DNA from: Bacillus sp. T3
GTDB lineage: Bacteria > Bacillota > Bacilli > Bacillales > Cytobacillaceae
Reading direction: 5' to 3'
DNA: 64,000 bases
Assembly: GCF_033449965.1 (NCBI RefSeq)
Contig: NZ_CP137761.1
Span: 2,232,001 to 2,296,000, forward strand
Numbering within the stretch: the stretch's first letter is position 1; the number at the start of each line of letters is the position of its first letter. The translations under genes and the position numbers were made by a program. Below are positions 9,602 to 18,882 of this stretch, one piece after another. The notes beneath the pieces were generated by a model. That model saw nothing but the letters and a program-made list of their open reading frames with translations, was not told where the DNA came from and did no database searches.

Positions 9602-9669
9602 GTTTAATGAGCTTATTATGTTTTGTTTTATGAAACATAATAGGTTTGCTAAATGAGGCACTTTTTATT
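9595..9669 (+). terminator. Regulated terminator upstream of the sugar ABC transporter operon
   Basis: GTGCCT (9595-9600) pairs with AGGCAC (9656-9661), and the inner TTATTATGTTT (9613-9623) with AAACATAATA (9633-9642), followed by TTTTTATT. It would stop transcription about 105 bases before rbsB unless ANTAR binding keeps hairpin two folded. Confidence 0.75.
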
Positions 9670-9772
9670 ATGTCCTTTTGCAAACGCATTCATTACTTGA
9701 AGGGGGTGATTAACGAGGATAATTTGATTTGTAGTCTTTAATTAAAAATAAAAATTATTTCGGGGGTTACTA

Positions 9773-10737
9773 ATGAAAAAGAAATCATTGGCATTTTTAA
9801 TTGCTTTAGTTTTTTCAGTCATGTTCGTTGCGGCAGGTTGTTCTTCTGATAAAACAAGTGGGGAGAAAAAGAATCAGAAGGAAAAAGCGCAAGTGATAAA
9901 GAGCTGTTAATTGGTATGTCATTTCAAGAGATGAACAATCCTTACTTTATTTCGATGAATGAAGCATTTGAAGATGCTGCAAAATCAGTTGGCGCAAAAA
10001 CAATTATTGCCGATGCAAACCATGATGTTAGTAAACAAATAAATGATATTGAAGATATGATTCAAAAAGGTATCGATATTTTATTAATTAACCCTACTGA
10101 TAGTAAGGGTGTTGAAAGTGCAGTAGAAGCTGCCAAAGATGCTGGTATTATTGTCGTAGCAATTGACGCTCAAGCTGAAGGTCCAATTGATTCGTTTGTA
10201 GGATCTAAAAACTATGATGCAGGATACCTTGCTGGAGAACAAATGGTAAAAGACTTAAACGGAAAAGGTCAAGTAGCTATTTTAGATGGTATTCCAGTAG
10301 TACCTATTTTAGAGCGTGTAGAAGGTTTCAAAGCTGCTATTGCTAAAAGTCCTGGAATTGAATTAGTAGATACTCAGAATGGTAAACAAAACAGAGAAAA
10401 AGCAATGAGCGTAACTGAAAATATGTTACAAGCACATCCAGATCTTAAGGCAATTTTCAGTGTTAATGACGAGGGTGCTTTAGGTTCACTAGGAGCAATC
10501 GAGGCCTCTGGTCGTGATGTATTCCTTTATAGTGTAGATGGTCATCCAGAAGCGATCAAAGCAATTTTAGCAGATGGTCCATTTAAAGCGACTACTGCAC
10601 AATTCCCAAGAGACCAAGTAAGAATCGGACTTGGAATGGCTTTAGCTAAATATTGGGGTGCAAAAGTAGTACCAACTGCCGTACCTATTGATGTTAAATT
10701 ACAAACAAAAGAAAATGCAAAAGGCTTTAGCTGGTAA
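9773..10737 (+). CDS. rbsB: Ribose-type sugar-binding lipoprotein of an ABC importer (frame broken)
   Basis: About 320 residues across one break. Signal peptide MKKKSLAFLIALVFSVM with lipobox VAAGC, then a Periplasmic_binding_4 domain beginning LLIGMSFQEMNNPYF and containing DGIPVVPILERVEGFKAAI and VDGHPEAI. The break is in the linker, at a run of four G near 9860; a fifth G joins the lipoprotein start to the mature domain. It captures a pentose or polyol for the RbsA/RbsC-like importer. The gene symbol reflects family; the true ligand is probably a pentitol given the neighbours. Expression is gated by the upstream ANTAR terminator. Confidence 0.85.
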
Positions 10738-10750
10738 TTTATCTACAAAC

Positions 10751-10781
10751 GAGCGCTTTAAGGATTTTTCTTAGAGCGCTC
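10751..10781 (+). other. Intercistronic hairpin between binding protein and ATPase genes
   Basis: GAGCGCT and AGCGCTC form a seven-base-pair stem around a loop of 17 bases, without a T tail on the 3' side. It fits a processing or stability element that keeps binding-protein mRNA more abundant than that of the membrane components. Confidence 0.5.
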
Positions 10782-10816
10782 TAATAATAACTGTAGGGAA
10801 AAGAAAGGTGATTTCA

Positions 10817-12319
10817 TTGGATTATATATTGGAAATTGAGAATATAACTAAGGAATTCCCTGGGGTTAAAGCACTTAATGGCGTTAATTTAAACATAAAA
10901 CGCGGTGAAGTTCATGCCTTAGTAGGGGAAAATGGCGCAGGTAAGTCAACGTTAATGAAAATCCTTTCGGGTGTATACAGCCCTACTAAAGGTAAAATTC
11001 GGTTAGAAGGAAAAGACGTTATCTTTAAAGATCCTAAGGAAGCACAAAAGTTAGGGATTAGTATTATCCATCAAGAGTTTAGCTTAATTCCATATTTAAA
11101 TGGTGTTGATAATATTTTTCTGGGGCGTGAACTGAAGAAGGTAAATGGTTTATTGGACAAACGAAAAATGAAAAAGCAAGCTGAGGAAGTTTTGCAAAGA
11201 TTAAATGCGAAAATTGATCTTACTAAATCGGTAGCAAGATTAAGCATTGCCAATCAGCAATTTATTGAAATTGCTAAAGCGATTGCCATTGATACAAAAG
11301 TGTTGATCTTCGACGAACCTACAGCGAGTTTAACTGGGAAAGAAATTGATAAATTATTTGAGTTAATTGATACGTTGAAAGCAAATGGTGTAACCATTAT
11401 ATATATTTCTCATCACTTGGACGAAATCTTACAAAAGTGTGATCGCCTAACGTGCTTAAGAGATGGCGAATATGTTGGCACAAGAGAAGTCGCTGATTGT
11501 ACCAAACAAGATATCGTGAAAATGATGGTGGGAAGAGAAATTGTTAATGCATTTCCTGATCGGCCAACTCCTAAAGGAATAGATGAAAAACCACTCTTAG
11601 AGGTTAAAAGGTTAAATAATAGTCATGTTAAAGAAATTAGTTTTTCATTAAAAAAAGGAGAAATTCTTGGGGTCGCAGGATTAGTAGGTTCAGGCAGAAC
11701 AGAAACGGTTAGAGCTCTTATAGGTGCGGACGCTGCAAAAGATAAGGAAGTCTATTTGAATGGAAAAAAGGTCCAGATAAAAAATCCTTCAGATGCTTTA
11801 ACACACGGGATCTGTTTAATTCCAGAAAGCAGAAAGACACAGGGCTTAGTACTTGACATGACGGTTAAGAATAATATTTCTTTACCGATCATTAAGAAAC
11901 TTTCTAAAAGTCTCGGTTTTATTGATAAAAAGAAAGAGGAAGAGATGGTTACCCAATCTATTAAAGAGCTGCTAATAAAGACCCCAAGCAGTAGGCAGAA
12001 GGTCAAACACTTAAGCGGTGGGAATCAACAAAAAGTCGTTTTAGCGAAATGGCTTAATACACAATGTAATATTTTAATTTTTGATGAACCTACCCGTGGA
12101 ATTGATATCGGGGCTAAGGAAGAAATATATAAGTTAATGAGAAATTTAGCTGATAAGGGAATTTCCATTATTATGATTTCTTCAGAATTACCTGAGATAT
12201 TAGGAATGAGTGACAGAGTGCTTGTTATGCACAAAGGAAAAATCCAAAAAGAAATAGATGGAAAAGAAGCAACTTCAGAAAACGTAATGCACTATGCTGT
12301 TGGGGGTGTCGCTATATGA
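10817..12319 (+). CDS. rbsA: Sugar ABC importer ATPase (RbsA-like, two ATPase domains)
   Basis: About 500 residues with two ABC domains. Domain one: Walker A GENGAGKSTLMK, signature LSIANQQFIEIAKAI, Walker B VLIFDEPTASL. Domain two: GLVGSGRTETVRAL (degenerate Walker A), LSGGNQQKVVLAKWL and ILIFDEPTRGIDIG, the normal CUT2 family asymmetry. It energises uptake through RbsC. The TTG at 10817 is preferred because AAAGGTG is about 7 bases upstream; a GTG at 10808 overlaps that site. The gene overlaps the permease by four bases (ATGA). Confidence 0.9.
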   Translation: MDYILEIENITKEFPGVKALNGVNLNIKRGEVHALVGENGAGKSTLMKILSGVYSPTKGKIRLEGKDVIFKDPKEAQKLGISIIHQEFSLIPYLNGVDNIFLGRELKKVNGLLDKRKMKKQAEEVLQRLNAKIDLTKSVARLSIANQQFIEIAKAIAIDTKVLIFDEPTASLTGKEIDKLFELIDTLKANGVTIIYISHHLDEILQKCDRLTCLRDGEYVGTREVADCTKQDIVKMMVGREIVNAFPDRPTPKGIDEKPLLEVKRLNNSHVKEISFSLKKGEILGVAGLVGSGRTETVRALIGADAAKDKEVYLNGKKVQIKNPSDALTHGICLIPESRKTQGLVLDMTVKNNISLPIIKKLSKSLGFIDKKKEEEMVTQSIKELLIKTPSSRQKVKHLSGGNQQKVVLAKWLNTQCNILIFDEPTRGIDIGAKEEIYKLMRNLADKGISIIMISSELPEILGMSDRVLVMHKGKIQKEIDGKEATSENVMHYAVGGVAI

Positions 12320-13311
12320 ATGGAGTACAAAATGAAACAAAGGCAATTCAGTTAAATAAAGTAAAACCATTTGCTCTAAAAGAAACCTTTAAAAACCCAG
12401 AATTTTTAACCTTACTTGGCTTTTTTATTCTATGTATCTTTTTCAGTTTTTTTACTGAGGAATTTTTTTCAGCAACAAACGTTTCGAATATTGTAAGGCA
12501 AGTATCGATTAACGGAATCTTAGCAGTTGGGATGACTTTTGTCATTTTAACTGGTGGAATTGATTTATCAGTGGGATCAGTGTTGGCCTTAACCGGAACG
12601 ATCATGGCGGGTTTAATGATAAATGGTGGAATGTCGCCAATATTAGCCGTATTAATTGGTATTTTGTTAGGTGCTTTACTTGGTTATATTAATGGAATCT
12701 TTGTATCCTATGCAAGAATTCCAGCCATCATTGTTACTTTGGCTATGATGGAAGTGGCAAGAGGAATTGCACTCCTATATACAGGTGGATACCCTTTGTC
12801 AGGTGTCCCTAGTTCATTTGCTTTTATTGGAAAAGGATACCTTTTTAATGTAATTCCTATGCCGGCTGTGATCATGATTTTGGTTTTTATCGTCGCATAT
12901 ATTATTCTTAATCATTTACCATTCGGCCGCCATATTTATGCGATTGGTGGAAATGAGGAAGCGGTTCGTTTATCTGGTGTTAAGGTAAAAAGAATTAAGA
13001 CTTTGGTTTATCTCATCAGCGGAATAACGGCCAGCATTAGTGGCTTGATTATGACAGCTCGACTTTCCTCAGGTCAACCGATGGCTGGAGAAGGATACGA
13101 ATTAGATGCGATTGCTGCCGTTGTGTTAGGTGGAACTAGTATTGCCGGTGGCCGTGGACATATTTTTGGAACGTTATTGGGTGCTTTATTAATGGGTGTC
13201 TTAAGTAATGGACTAAATTTAATGGGAGTTTCTCCGTATGTTCAACGGGTTTTAAAAGGTGTCATTATCGTTGGTGCTATCTACTATAGTAGTAGAAGCC
13301 AAAAGGATTAA
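12316..13311 (+). CDS. rbsC: Sugar ABC importer permease (RbsC-like)
   Basis: 331 residues with about 8-10 hydrophobic segments and the BPD_transp_2 pattern: GMTFVILTGGIDLSVGSV, a central IYAIGGNEEAVRLSGV coupling loop (EAA-like) and VLGGTSIAGGRG near the end. It forms the membrane channel with the RbsA-like ATPase. Translationally coupled to the ATPase by a four-base overlap. A conventional CUT2-type permease of normal length. Confidence 0.9.
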   Translation: MNGVQNETKAIQLNKVKPFALKETFKNPEFLTLLGFFILCIFFSFFTEEFFSATNVSNIVRQVSINGILAVGMTFVILTGGIDLSVGSVLALTGTIMAGLMINGGMSPILAVLIGILLGALLGYINGIFVSYARIPAIIVTLAMMEVARGIALLYTGGYPLSGVPSSFAFIGKGYLFNVIPMPAVIMILVFIVAYIILNHLPFGRHIYAIGGNEEAVRLSGVKVKRIKTLVYLISGITASISGLIMTARLSSGQPMAGEGYELDAIAAVVLGGTSIAGGRGHIFGTLLGALLMGVLSNGLNLMGVSPYVQRVLKGVIIVGAIYYSSRSQKD

Positions 13312-13456
13312 CGGTATAGAAGAAAAGAAAATATCTGGTCAGCATGAGAGATTTCCATGCTGACTTATTAATTAAAACTCTTTATTTTACAAAGAAATGT
13401 ATATATGTAAGGGAAATTAGCGTGGAAAATCTATGGAAATAAGGGAGAAGTCTGTG

Positions 13457-14515
13457 ATGAATGGAAAAATGCAAGCAGCGGTGTTACACTCACTCGGCCA
13501 GTTTCAAACTGAGCTAGTAGATATACCTCAAATAGATGAAAATGAAGTATTAATTAAGGTAGTTTATTGCGGAATATGTGGTTCGGATGTTCCACGTGCA
13601 ATGGTAAGTGGTGCGCGAAAGTATCCGCTGATTTTAGGACATGAATTCACTGGTGAGGTCGCAGAAATCGGCGCAAATGTGAAAAATGTTGAGGTTGGAG
13701 ATCGTATTGTCGTTGCTCCGCTCGTACCGTGCGGTGAATGCAAATATTGTAAAGCTAGTGACTATGGCTTGTGTGAAGACTATAACATTATCGGAACAGG
13801 CAGCAACGGCGCATTTGCCGAGTATGTAAAAGCACCAAAAGAACATGTTCTGCGAATTGATGATGATCTAGATTTTGAAACTGCTGCTGGAATTGAACCT
13901 GCAACAATTGGTTATCATGGTTTGCAAAAAGCAGATATTCAACCAGGTGAAACAGTTGTCGTAATGGGCTGTGGTCCGATAGGGCAATTAACCATTCAGT
14001 GGGCTAAAATCTTTGGTGCATCAACGGTTATTGGGGTAGACATATTCGAAGATAAGTTAGAGTTGGCAAGAGAACTAGGTGCAGACCTCACGATTAATGC
14101 AAAAGAACACAATGTCGTGGAAAGAATTCGCGAATTAACGGATGGTGGAGCAGATGTCGTTGCTGAAACAGCAGGAAGCAAAATTACTCAACAGCAATCG
14201 ATTTTAGCTGCTAAGAAAAAAGGTCGTGTCGTATTCATTGGCATCTCGCATTCAAACCTTCCATTAGAAGAAGAAACAACAGAACATATTCTTCGCGGTG
14301 AAATTAAAATTCAAGGTACATGGAATTCATACACCGCTCCGTATCCCGGTATTTCCTGGAAAGCAACTTTAGATTTTATGGCAAAAGGTGATCTGAAATT
14401 CAAGCCAATGATTTCTCATAAAATTAAGGTTAATGAAGTTGGCCAGTATTTAAAAGGCATGGCTGATCGAACTTTACACTATAACAAAGTTTTAGTCTCA
14501 TTTGGAGATAAATAG
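13457..14515 (+). CDS. Zinc-dependent polyol dehydrogenase (GatD/sorbitol dehydrogenase type)
   Basis: About 352 residues of the medium-chain dehydrogenase family: catalytic-zinc site CGICGSDVPR and GHEFTGEV, structural-zinc cysteines in CGECKYCKASDYGLC, NAD Rossmann motif VVMGCGPIGQLTIQW. The CGxCGSDxPR form is typical of galactitol- or arabitol-phosphate dehydrogenases. It probably oxidises the imported pentitol to a ketose for the kinase. ATG at 13457 is chosen since AAGGGAG lies about 10 bases upstream; an earlier ATG at 13433 lacks a site. Confidence 0.85.
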   Translation: MNGKMQAAVLHSLGQFQTELVDIPQIDENEVLIKVVYCGICGSDVPRAMVSGARKYPLILGHEFTGEVAEIGANVKNVEVGDRIVVAPLVPCGECKYCKASDYGLCEDYNIIGTGSNGAFAEYVKAPKEHVLRIDDDLDFETAAGIEPATIGYHGLQKADIQPGETVVVMGCGPIGQLTIQWAKIFGASTVIGVDIFEDKLELARELGADLTINAKEHNVVERIRELTDGGADVVAETAGSKITQQQSILAAKKKGRVVFIGISHSNLPLEEETTEHILRGEIKIQGTWNSYTAPYPGISWKATLDFMAKGDLKFKPMISHKIKVNEVGQYLKGMADRTLHYNKVLVSFGDK

Positions 14516-14579
14516 AAGCTTACTAGTATTCAAGCTAAAAAACGAATATGAAAAATATAGAGATGAAAGGTGAGATACG

Positions 14580-15274
14580 ATGCTCCAAAAATTAAAAGAA
14601 CAAGTGTTAGAAGCCAACTTAGGATTACCTAAACATAATTTAGTGACTTTTACTTGGGGAAATGTAAGTGGAATCGATCGTGATTCAGGACTTGTCGTTA
14701 TTAAACCAAGTGGAATAGAGTATTCGAAGCTTAAAGTAGAAGATTTAGTCGTAGTTGATCTAGAAGGGAATGTCGTTGAAGGAAAATTAAGGCCTTCATC
14801 TGACACTAGCACTCATTTAGTGCTGTACAAAAATTTTAAGGATATTGGTGGAATTGTTCATACGCATTCAACGTGGGCAACCATTTGGTCACAGGCAACT
14901 AGAGATCTACCAGCGCTTGGTACCACCCAGGCTGATACATTTTATGGTTCAGTTCCGTGCACACGAAGGTTAACAGAAGAAGAAATTAATGGAGACTACG
15001 AGTTAGAAACTGGAAATGTCATTGTTGAAACGTTTAAACAGCGTGGGATTAATCCAAATGAAATACCATCTGTATTAGTATATAGTCATGGTCCATTTGC
15101 TTGGGGAAAAATGCAGAGGATGCACTCCATAACGCTGTTATTTTAGAAGAAGTATGTAAAATGGGTTATCACACACTTAATCTTAGTCCATCAATCCCGC
15201 CAATGGATCTAAATTTATTAGATAAACATTATCTTAGAAAACATGGTGCATTTGCGTACTATGGTCAAAAGTAA
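14580..15274 (+). CDS. araD: L-ribulose-5-phosphate 4-epimerase (AraD family; frame broken)
   Basis: About 231 residues across one break. Class II aldolase fold with TWGNVSGIDRDSG, substrate-binding KPSGIEY, SSDTSTHLVLY and metal-binding HTHSTWATIWSQ plus YSHGPFAWG. It converts L-ribulose 5-phosphate to D-xylulose 5-phosphate. The break is in an A run (15107-15111): six A instead of five restores WGKNAEDALHNAVILEEV and the family ending YYGQK. A homopolymer-length error is the simplest explanation. Confidence 0.88.
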
Positions 15275-15320
15275 GTATTAGGATAATATAATGAAAGAAA
15301 ACATTATTTAATGTTAAATT

Positions 15321-15370
15321 TGACTGTCGACAAATTCGAAAAATCGAACTTGCCGGCAGTCATTTTTTTT
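15321..15370 (+). terminator. Terminator of the transporter/epimerase operon
   Basis: TGACTGTCGACAA pairs with TTGCCGGCAGTCA, with an inner TTCGA/TCGAA, followed by eight T residues. It ends the operon running from rbsB to araD. Confidence 0.8.
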
Positions 15371-15398
15371 ACTCTTAATATTAATAATTTGTTGTAAA

Positions 15399-15440
15399 TT
15401 GCTCGCAGACTTGACATTTCTTCAAAATTGAACATAATCT
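15399..15440 (+). promoter_or_regulatory. deoR promoter with candidate operator
   Basis: TTGACA at 15411-15416 with ATAATC (15434-15439, 17-base spacer) or TAATCT (18-base spacer) as -10. TTGCTCG at 15399-15405, the reverse complement of CGAGCAA near araB, sits just upstream, consistent with autoregulation. Confidence 0.5.
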
Positions 15441-15515
15441 AAATATAACCTAAGCAAAAATAAACAAATTGTTAATAAATATTAAGGAATGGTTTTAGTT
15501 AAAGGAGTAACCAGA

Positions 15516-16277
15516 ATGCTAGCTGCTGAACGGAAATTTAAAATCATAGAGTATGTTAAAAAAAATAATGTTGCTTCTGTTTCACAATTGTCGGAAGAGT
15601 TTAATGTTCATGAAGCCACCATCCGAAGAGATTTATCAGAAATTGAAAAGGAAGGGTTTTTAAGAAGGACTCACGGTGGCGTCGTGCTTGCAGAAGGAGT
15701 TAATTCAGAGCCATCTTTTACCGTTCGTGTTACCGAAAGGGTTGAAGAAAAACAGCGCATTGGTGCAAAGGCGGCAGAGATGGTTCAAGAGGGAGAGCAT
15801 ATTATTTTAGATTCAGGGACAACGACCCTACAAATTGCAAGACATCTAGTGAAGAGATCAAATATTACGGTTGTGACAAATGATATAAATGTAGCAGCAG
15901 AGTTTAGGGATTCAAAAGGTATTAAAGTAATTGTCACAGGTGGAATTTTATATCCTGAGAGCTTCATGTTAAATGGTATGTTTACGAATGAGGTGCTCAA
16001 GACATTGCATGTTCATAAAGCTTTTGTAGCTACACCTGCCATCCATCCGAAATTTGGCCTTACCCATTTTGAGGAACAGCTTGTACCGGCAAAAATCGGT
16101 ATGATTGATGCAGCCCAAGAGGTTATCGTTGTGGCAGATCATTATAAAATAGGCGGAATTTCCCTTCATACAGTTGCACCCCCTAAAAAAATACACAAGC
16201 TGGTGACTGGAACGGAAGCTACAGACTTACAAATCCAACAGTTTGAAGAAATGGGAATCAGTGTATTTACCGCTTAA
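15516..16277 (+). CDS. DeoR/GlpR-family transcriptional regulator
   Basis: About 253 residues: winged helix-turn-helix (about 1-57) with SQLSEEFNVHEATIRRDL and the family hallmark LRRTHGGVV, then a DeoRC sugar-phosphate sensor domain with DSGTTTLQIAR and VVTNDINVA. ATG at 15516 follows AAGGAGTAACC. These proteins usually repress and are released by a phosphorylated sugar; the neighbourhood suggests a pentulose phosphate. Probable targets are the CGAGCAA-bearing araB/dehydrogenase region and its own promoter. Confidence 0.88.
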   Translation: MLAAERKFKIIEYVKKNNVASVSQLSEEFNVHEATIRRDLSEIEKEGFLRRTHGGVVLAEGVNSEPSFTVRVTERVEEKQRIGAKAAEMVQEGEHIILDSGTTTLQIARHLVKRSNITVVTNDINVAAEFRDSKGIKVIVTGGILYPESFMLNGMFTNEVLKTLHVHKAFVATPAIHPKFGLTHFEEQLVPAKIGMIDAAQEVIVVADHYKIGGISLHTVAPPKKIHKLVTGTEATDLQIQQFEEMGISVFTA

Positions 16278-16299
16278 GCAAAATGAAGCGGGACTAAAC

Positions 16300-16373
16300 A
16301 AAGATTTTGGATAGAGTTACAAAGGGTTGGTTATTTTGTTCAACCTTTCGACTCTATGTGAAATCTTTTTTTG
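16300..16373 (+). terminator. Terminator after deoR
   Basis: A long interrupted stem: AAAGATTT/AAATCTTT, ATAGAGT/ACTCTAT and AAAGGGTTG/CAACCTTT around a short loop, followed by a T tract. Confidence 0.75.
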
Positions 16374-16553
16374 TTTTATGACTCATTTTACGTTTGTTCA
16401 TATTTGTTTGTTTTTGTATAAATACTGCTTGATTTTTTTGTCTAATGACATTAATATAGTGCTATGATACCGCTTTCTTTTGTGTGGTAGAGTTAGTTTA
16501 TATGAGTACTAGAATAACAGATTATTAGGCTTTCTAAAATGGAGGAATGAACA

Positions 16554-17222
16554 ATGAAGTTTTTTATCGATACTGCAAACCTAGAAGATATTAAAAAGGC
16601 ATATAAAATCGGAGTTTTATCAGGGGTGACCACGAATCCTTCTTTAGTTGTCAAAGAGGGTGTTAAATTTGAAGATCGAATTGCAGAAATTTGCCAAGTA
16701 GTACCCGATTGCGAATCTGTTTCTGCGGAAGTTAGCCCAGAAGCAGTTACGGCCGAAGAAATGATTGCAGAAGCAGAAGAATTAATTAAAATTAACGGTA
16801 ATGATGAGAAAATAACCATTAAACTTCCAATGAATATTGCGGGATTAGAAGCTTGTCGATATCTTACAAAAAAGGGTGTTAAAACGAACGTTACACTTAT
16901 TTTCACTGTCAATCAAGCACTTTTAGCAGCTCGCGCCGGGGCTACTTATGTTTCACCGTTTTTAGGTCGTTTAGATGATATTTCAGAAAATGGAGTTCAA
17001 TTAGTTGTAAATATTGCTGAAGTATTCCGCATTCACAATTTAGAGTCCCAAATTATCGCTGCTTCTGTCCGCCACCCAGACCATGTAACTCGTGTAGCTT
17101 TGGCTGGAGCGCACATTGCGACTATTCCATTTTCAGTAATAGAGCAACTTACGAAGCACCCATTAACAGATCAAGGCATTGCAAAATTTGCTGCCGATTG
17201 GGAAAAAACGGTACATATTTAA
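16554..17222 (+). CDS. tal: Transaldolase / fructose-6-phosphate aldolase family (TalC type)
   Basis: 222 residues, the short transaldolase subfamily: MKFFIDTANLEDIKKA, GVTTNPSLVVKEG, the Schiff-base lysine in TIKLPMN, and YVSPFLGRLDD with AASVRHPDHV. It carries out the sugar-phosphate rearrangement that consumes pentose phosphates from this pathway. GGAGG lies just upstream. It closes the pentitol island, with its own upstream gap and terminator. Some members are fructose-6-phosphate aldolases and sequence alone does not fully separate the two. Confidence 0.88.
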   Translation: MKFFIDTANLEDIKKAYKIGVLSGVTTNPSLVVKEGVKFEDRIAEICQVVPDCESVSAEVSPEAVTAEEMIAEAEELIKINGNDEKITIKLPMNIAGLEACRYLTKKGVKTNVTLIFTVNQALLAARAGATYVSPFLGRLDDISENGVQLVVNIAEVFRIHNLESQIIAASVRHPDHVTRVALAGAHIATIPFSVIEQLTKHPLTDQGIAKFAADWEKTVHI

Positions 17223-17244
17223 GGGTATTGAGTTCGATAAAGAA

Positions 17245-17301
17245 AAAAAGCCGTCACTTTTATTACGGGGGAAATGGATACCCTGGCAGTGGCGGCTTTT
17301 T
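17245..17301 (+). terminator. Terminator after transaldolase
   Basis: AAAAGCCGTCAC pairs with GTGGCGGCTTTT around a roughly 30-base loop; T residues follow. Confidence 0.7.
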
Positions 17302-17427
17302 ACATATTGGGTACAGTATCAAAAATTTTCCTTCAAAAAATAAATCAAGCAGATATATGCAGCACTTGTATTTTTGATTTAAAACTCAGAAGTATAACAA
17401 TTTCAAGGGAATCCAGTGCACCATTTT

Positions 17428-18798
17428 TTATTTTAAGAAAAGCTTAATTTTCTTCAACCCGTTTTTGACATTGGGATAACGGTATGGGAGATCAAATCGG
17501 GTAGTTTGCTTTAGAACACTTTTTGCATGTGAAAAAGTATCGAAGCTGCCTTTTCCATGGTAAGCCCCAATACCGCTGGAACCAACCCCTCCGAACGGTA
17601 GGTGAGGGGAACCAAGGTGATAAACTGTATCATTAATACAGCCGCCCCCGAACGTAACCCTGTTTAAGATCTCCTGTTGAATTGTTTCACTTTCGGAAAA
17701 AATATAAAGAGCAAGTGGTTTTGGATGATGTTCAATTCCTTCTATTACTTCTGTTAAACTGCGGTATTCAAGAACCGGAAGGATAGGACCGAAAATTTCA
17801 TCCTGCATTATGGTGTCCTCCCAGTTAATATCAGTAAGGACAGTCGGCTCGATCACTAGCTCTTCCTTCTTTACTTTTCCACCAACGAAAGTCTTACCAT
17901 TATCTAAAAAAGAACAGAGTCGGTTATAATGCTTTTCACTAACGATGTGAGTATAGTCTTTATTCTCAAGTGGGTTTTCACCGTACAACTCTTTGATTGC
18001 TGATTTAAGCTCCTGCAAAAAGTCATGTTTAATTTTTCCATGAACATATAAATAATCAGGTGCCACACATGTTTGGCCGGCATTAATAAACTTCCCCCAG
18101 GCAATCCGCTTGGCAGCTAGTTTTAAATGGGCATCGTCATGAACGATACATGGGCTCTTTCCGCCTAATTCCAATGTCACTGGTGTCAAATTTTTTGATG
18201 CCGCTTCCATGATGATTTTTCCAACGGGAACGCTTCCTGTGAAAAAGATATAATCGAATTCTTCGTTTAGGAGGATCTGGCTCGTTTCTACCCCACCTTG
18301 TACAACGGATATGTATTCCTCTGGAAAGGCTTCCTGAATGATTTTTGCCAATATTTCCGAAGTTTTTGGTGTTAATTCTGATGGCTTAATGATCGCACAG
18401 TTACCCGCAGCTATTGCCCCAATTAGGGGTGCGACAGCTAATTGGAAAGGGTAATTCCAAGGTGAAATAATGAGCGACACTCCGTATGGTTCAGAGTAAA
18501 TGTAGCTCGTCGAACCAAAATGAGTGATTGGGGTTTTTACTTTTTTCGGTTTTGCCCATGAACGCAGATGACTCACGGTATAACGAATTTCTTTAAGAAC
18601 GATGCCAATTTCAGTTGTGTAGGCTTCAAACTCAGATTTGTTTAAATCCGCTTTTAATGCATCCATGAGTATTTTCTCATGATGTTTAATAGCAAGTCTT
18701 AGCTTGTTGAGAGCATCCAAGCGGAAATCGATATCTTTTGTTTGATCAGTTCGGAAAAATGCCTTCTGTTTTGTTACTAAGGCTGTCACTTTGTTCAT
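17428..18798 (-). CDS. NAD(P)-dependent aldehyde dehydrogenase (class 3-like, YwdH type)
   Basis: About 456 residues. The key motifs are present: VTLELGGKSPCIV with the general-base glutamate and NAGQTCVAPDYLYV with the catalytic cysteine, plus GVSLIISPWNYPFQL and GGVGSSGIGAYHG near the C-terminus. The short length without an N-terminal extension and the C-terminal hydrophobic/basic tail fit the fatty/aromatic aldehyde dehydrogenase branch. ATG at 18798 follows AGAAGGAC; the upstream in-frame extension to 18894 has no homology. It oxidises aldehydes to acids; no operon partners. Confidence 0.88.
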   Translation of the reverse strand: MNKVTALVTKQKAFFRTDQTKDIDFRLDALNKLRLAIKHHEKILMDALKADLNKSEFEAYTTEIGIVLKEIRYTVSHLRSWAKPKKVKTPITHFGSTSYIYSEPYGVSLIISPWNYPFQLAVAPLIGAIAAGNCAIIKPSELTPKTSEILAKIIQEAFPEEYISVVQGGVETSQILLNEEFDYIFFTGSVPVGKIIMEAASKNLTPVTLELGGKSPCIVHDDAHLKLAAKRIAWGKFINAGQTCVAPDYLYVHGKIKHDFLQELKSAIKELYGENPLENKDYTHIVSEKHYNRLCSFLDNGKTFVGGKVKKEELVIEPTVLTDINWEDTIMQDEIFGPILPVLEYRSLTEVIEGIEHHPKPLALYIFSESETIQQEILNRVTFGGGCINDTVYHLGSPHLPFGGVGSSGIGAYHGKGSFDTFSHAKSVLKQTTRFDLPYRYPNVKNGLKKIKLFLK

Positions 18799-18882
18799 AT
18801 GAGTCCTTCTTTCACCGTGAAAATTACTATTACAATTATATCTAAAATCCTTATTAGTATCTAATTTCATGGTAGGGAATAC

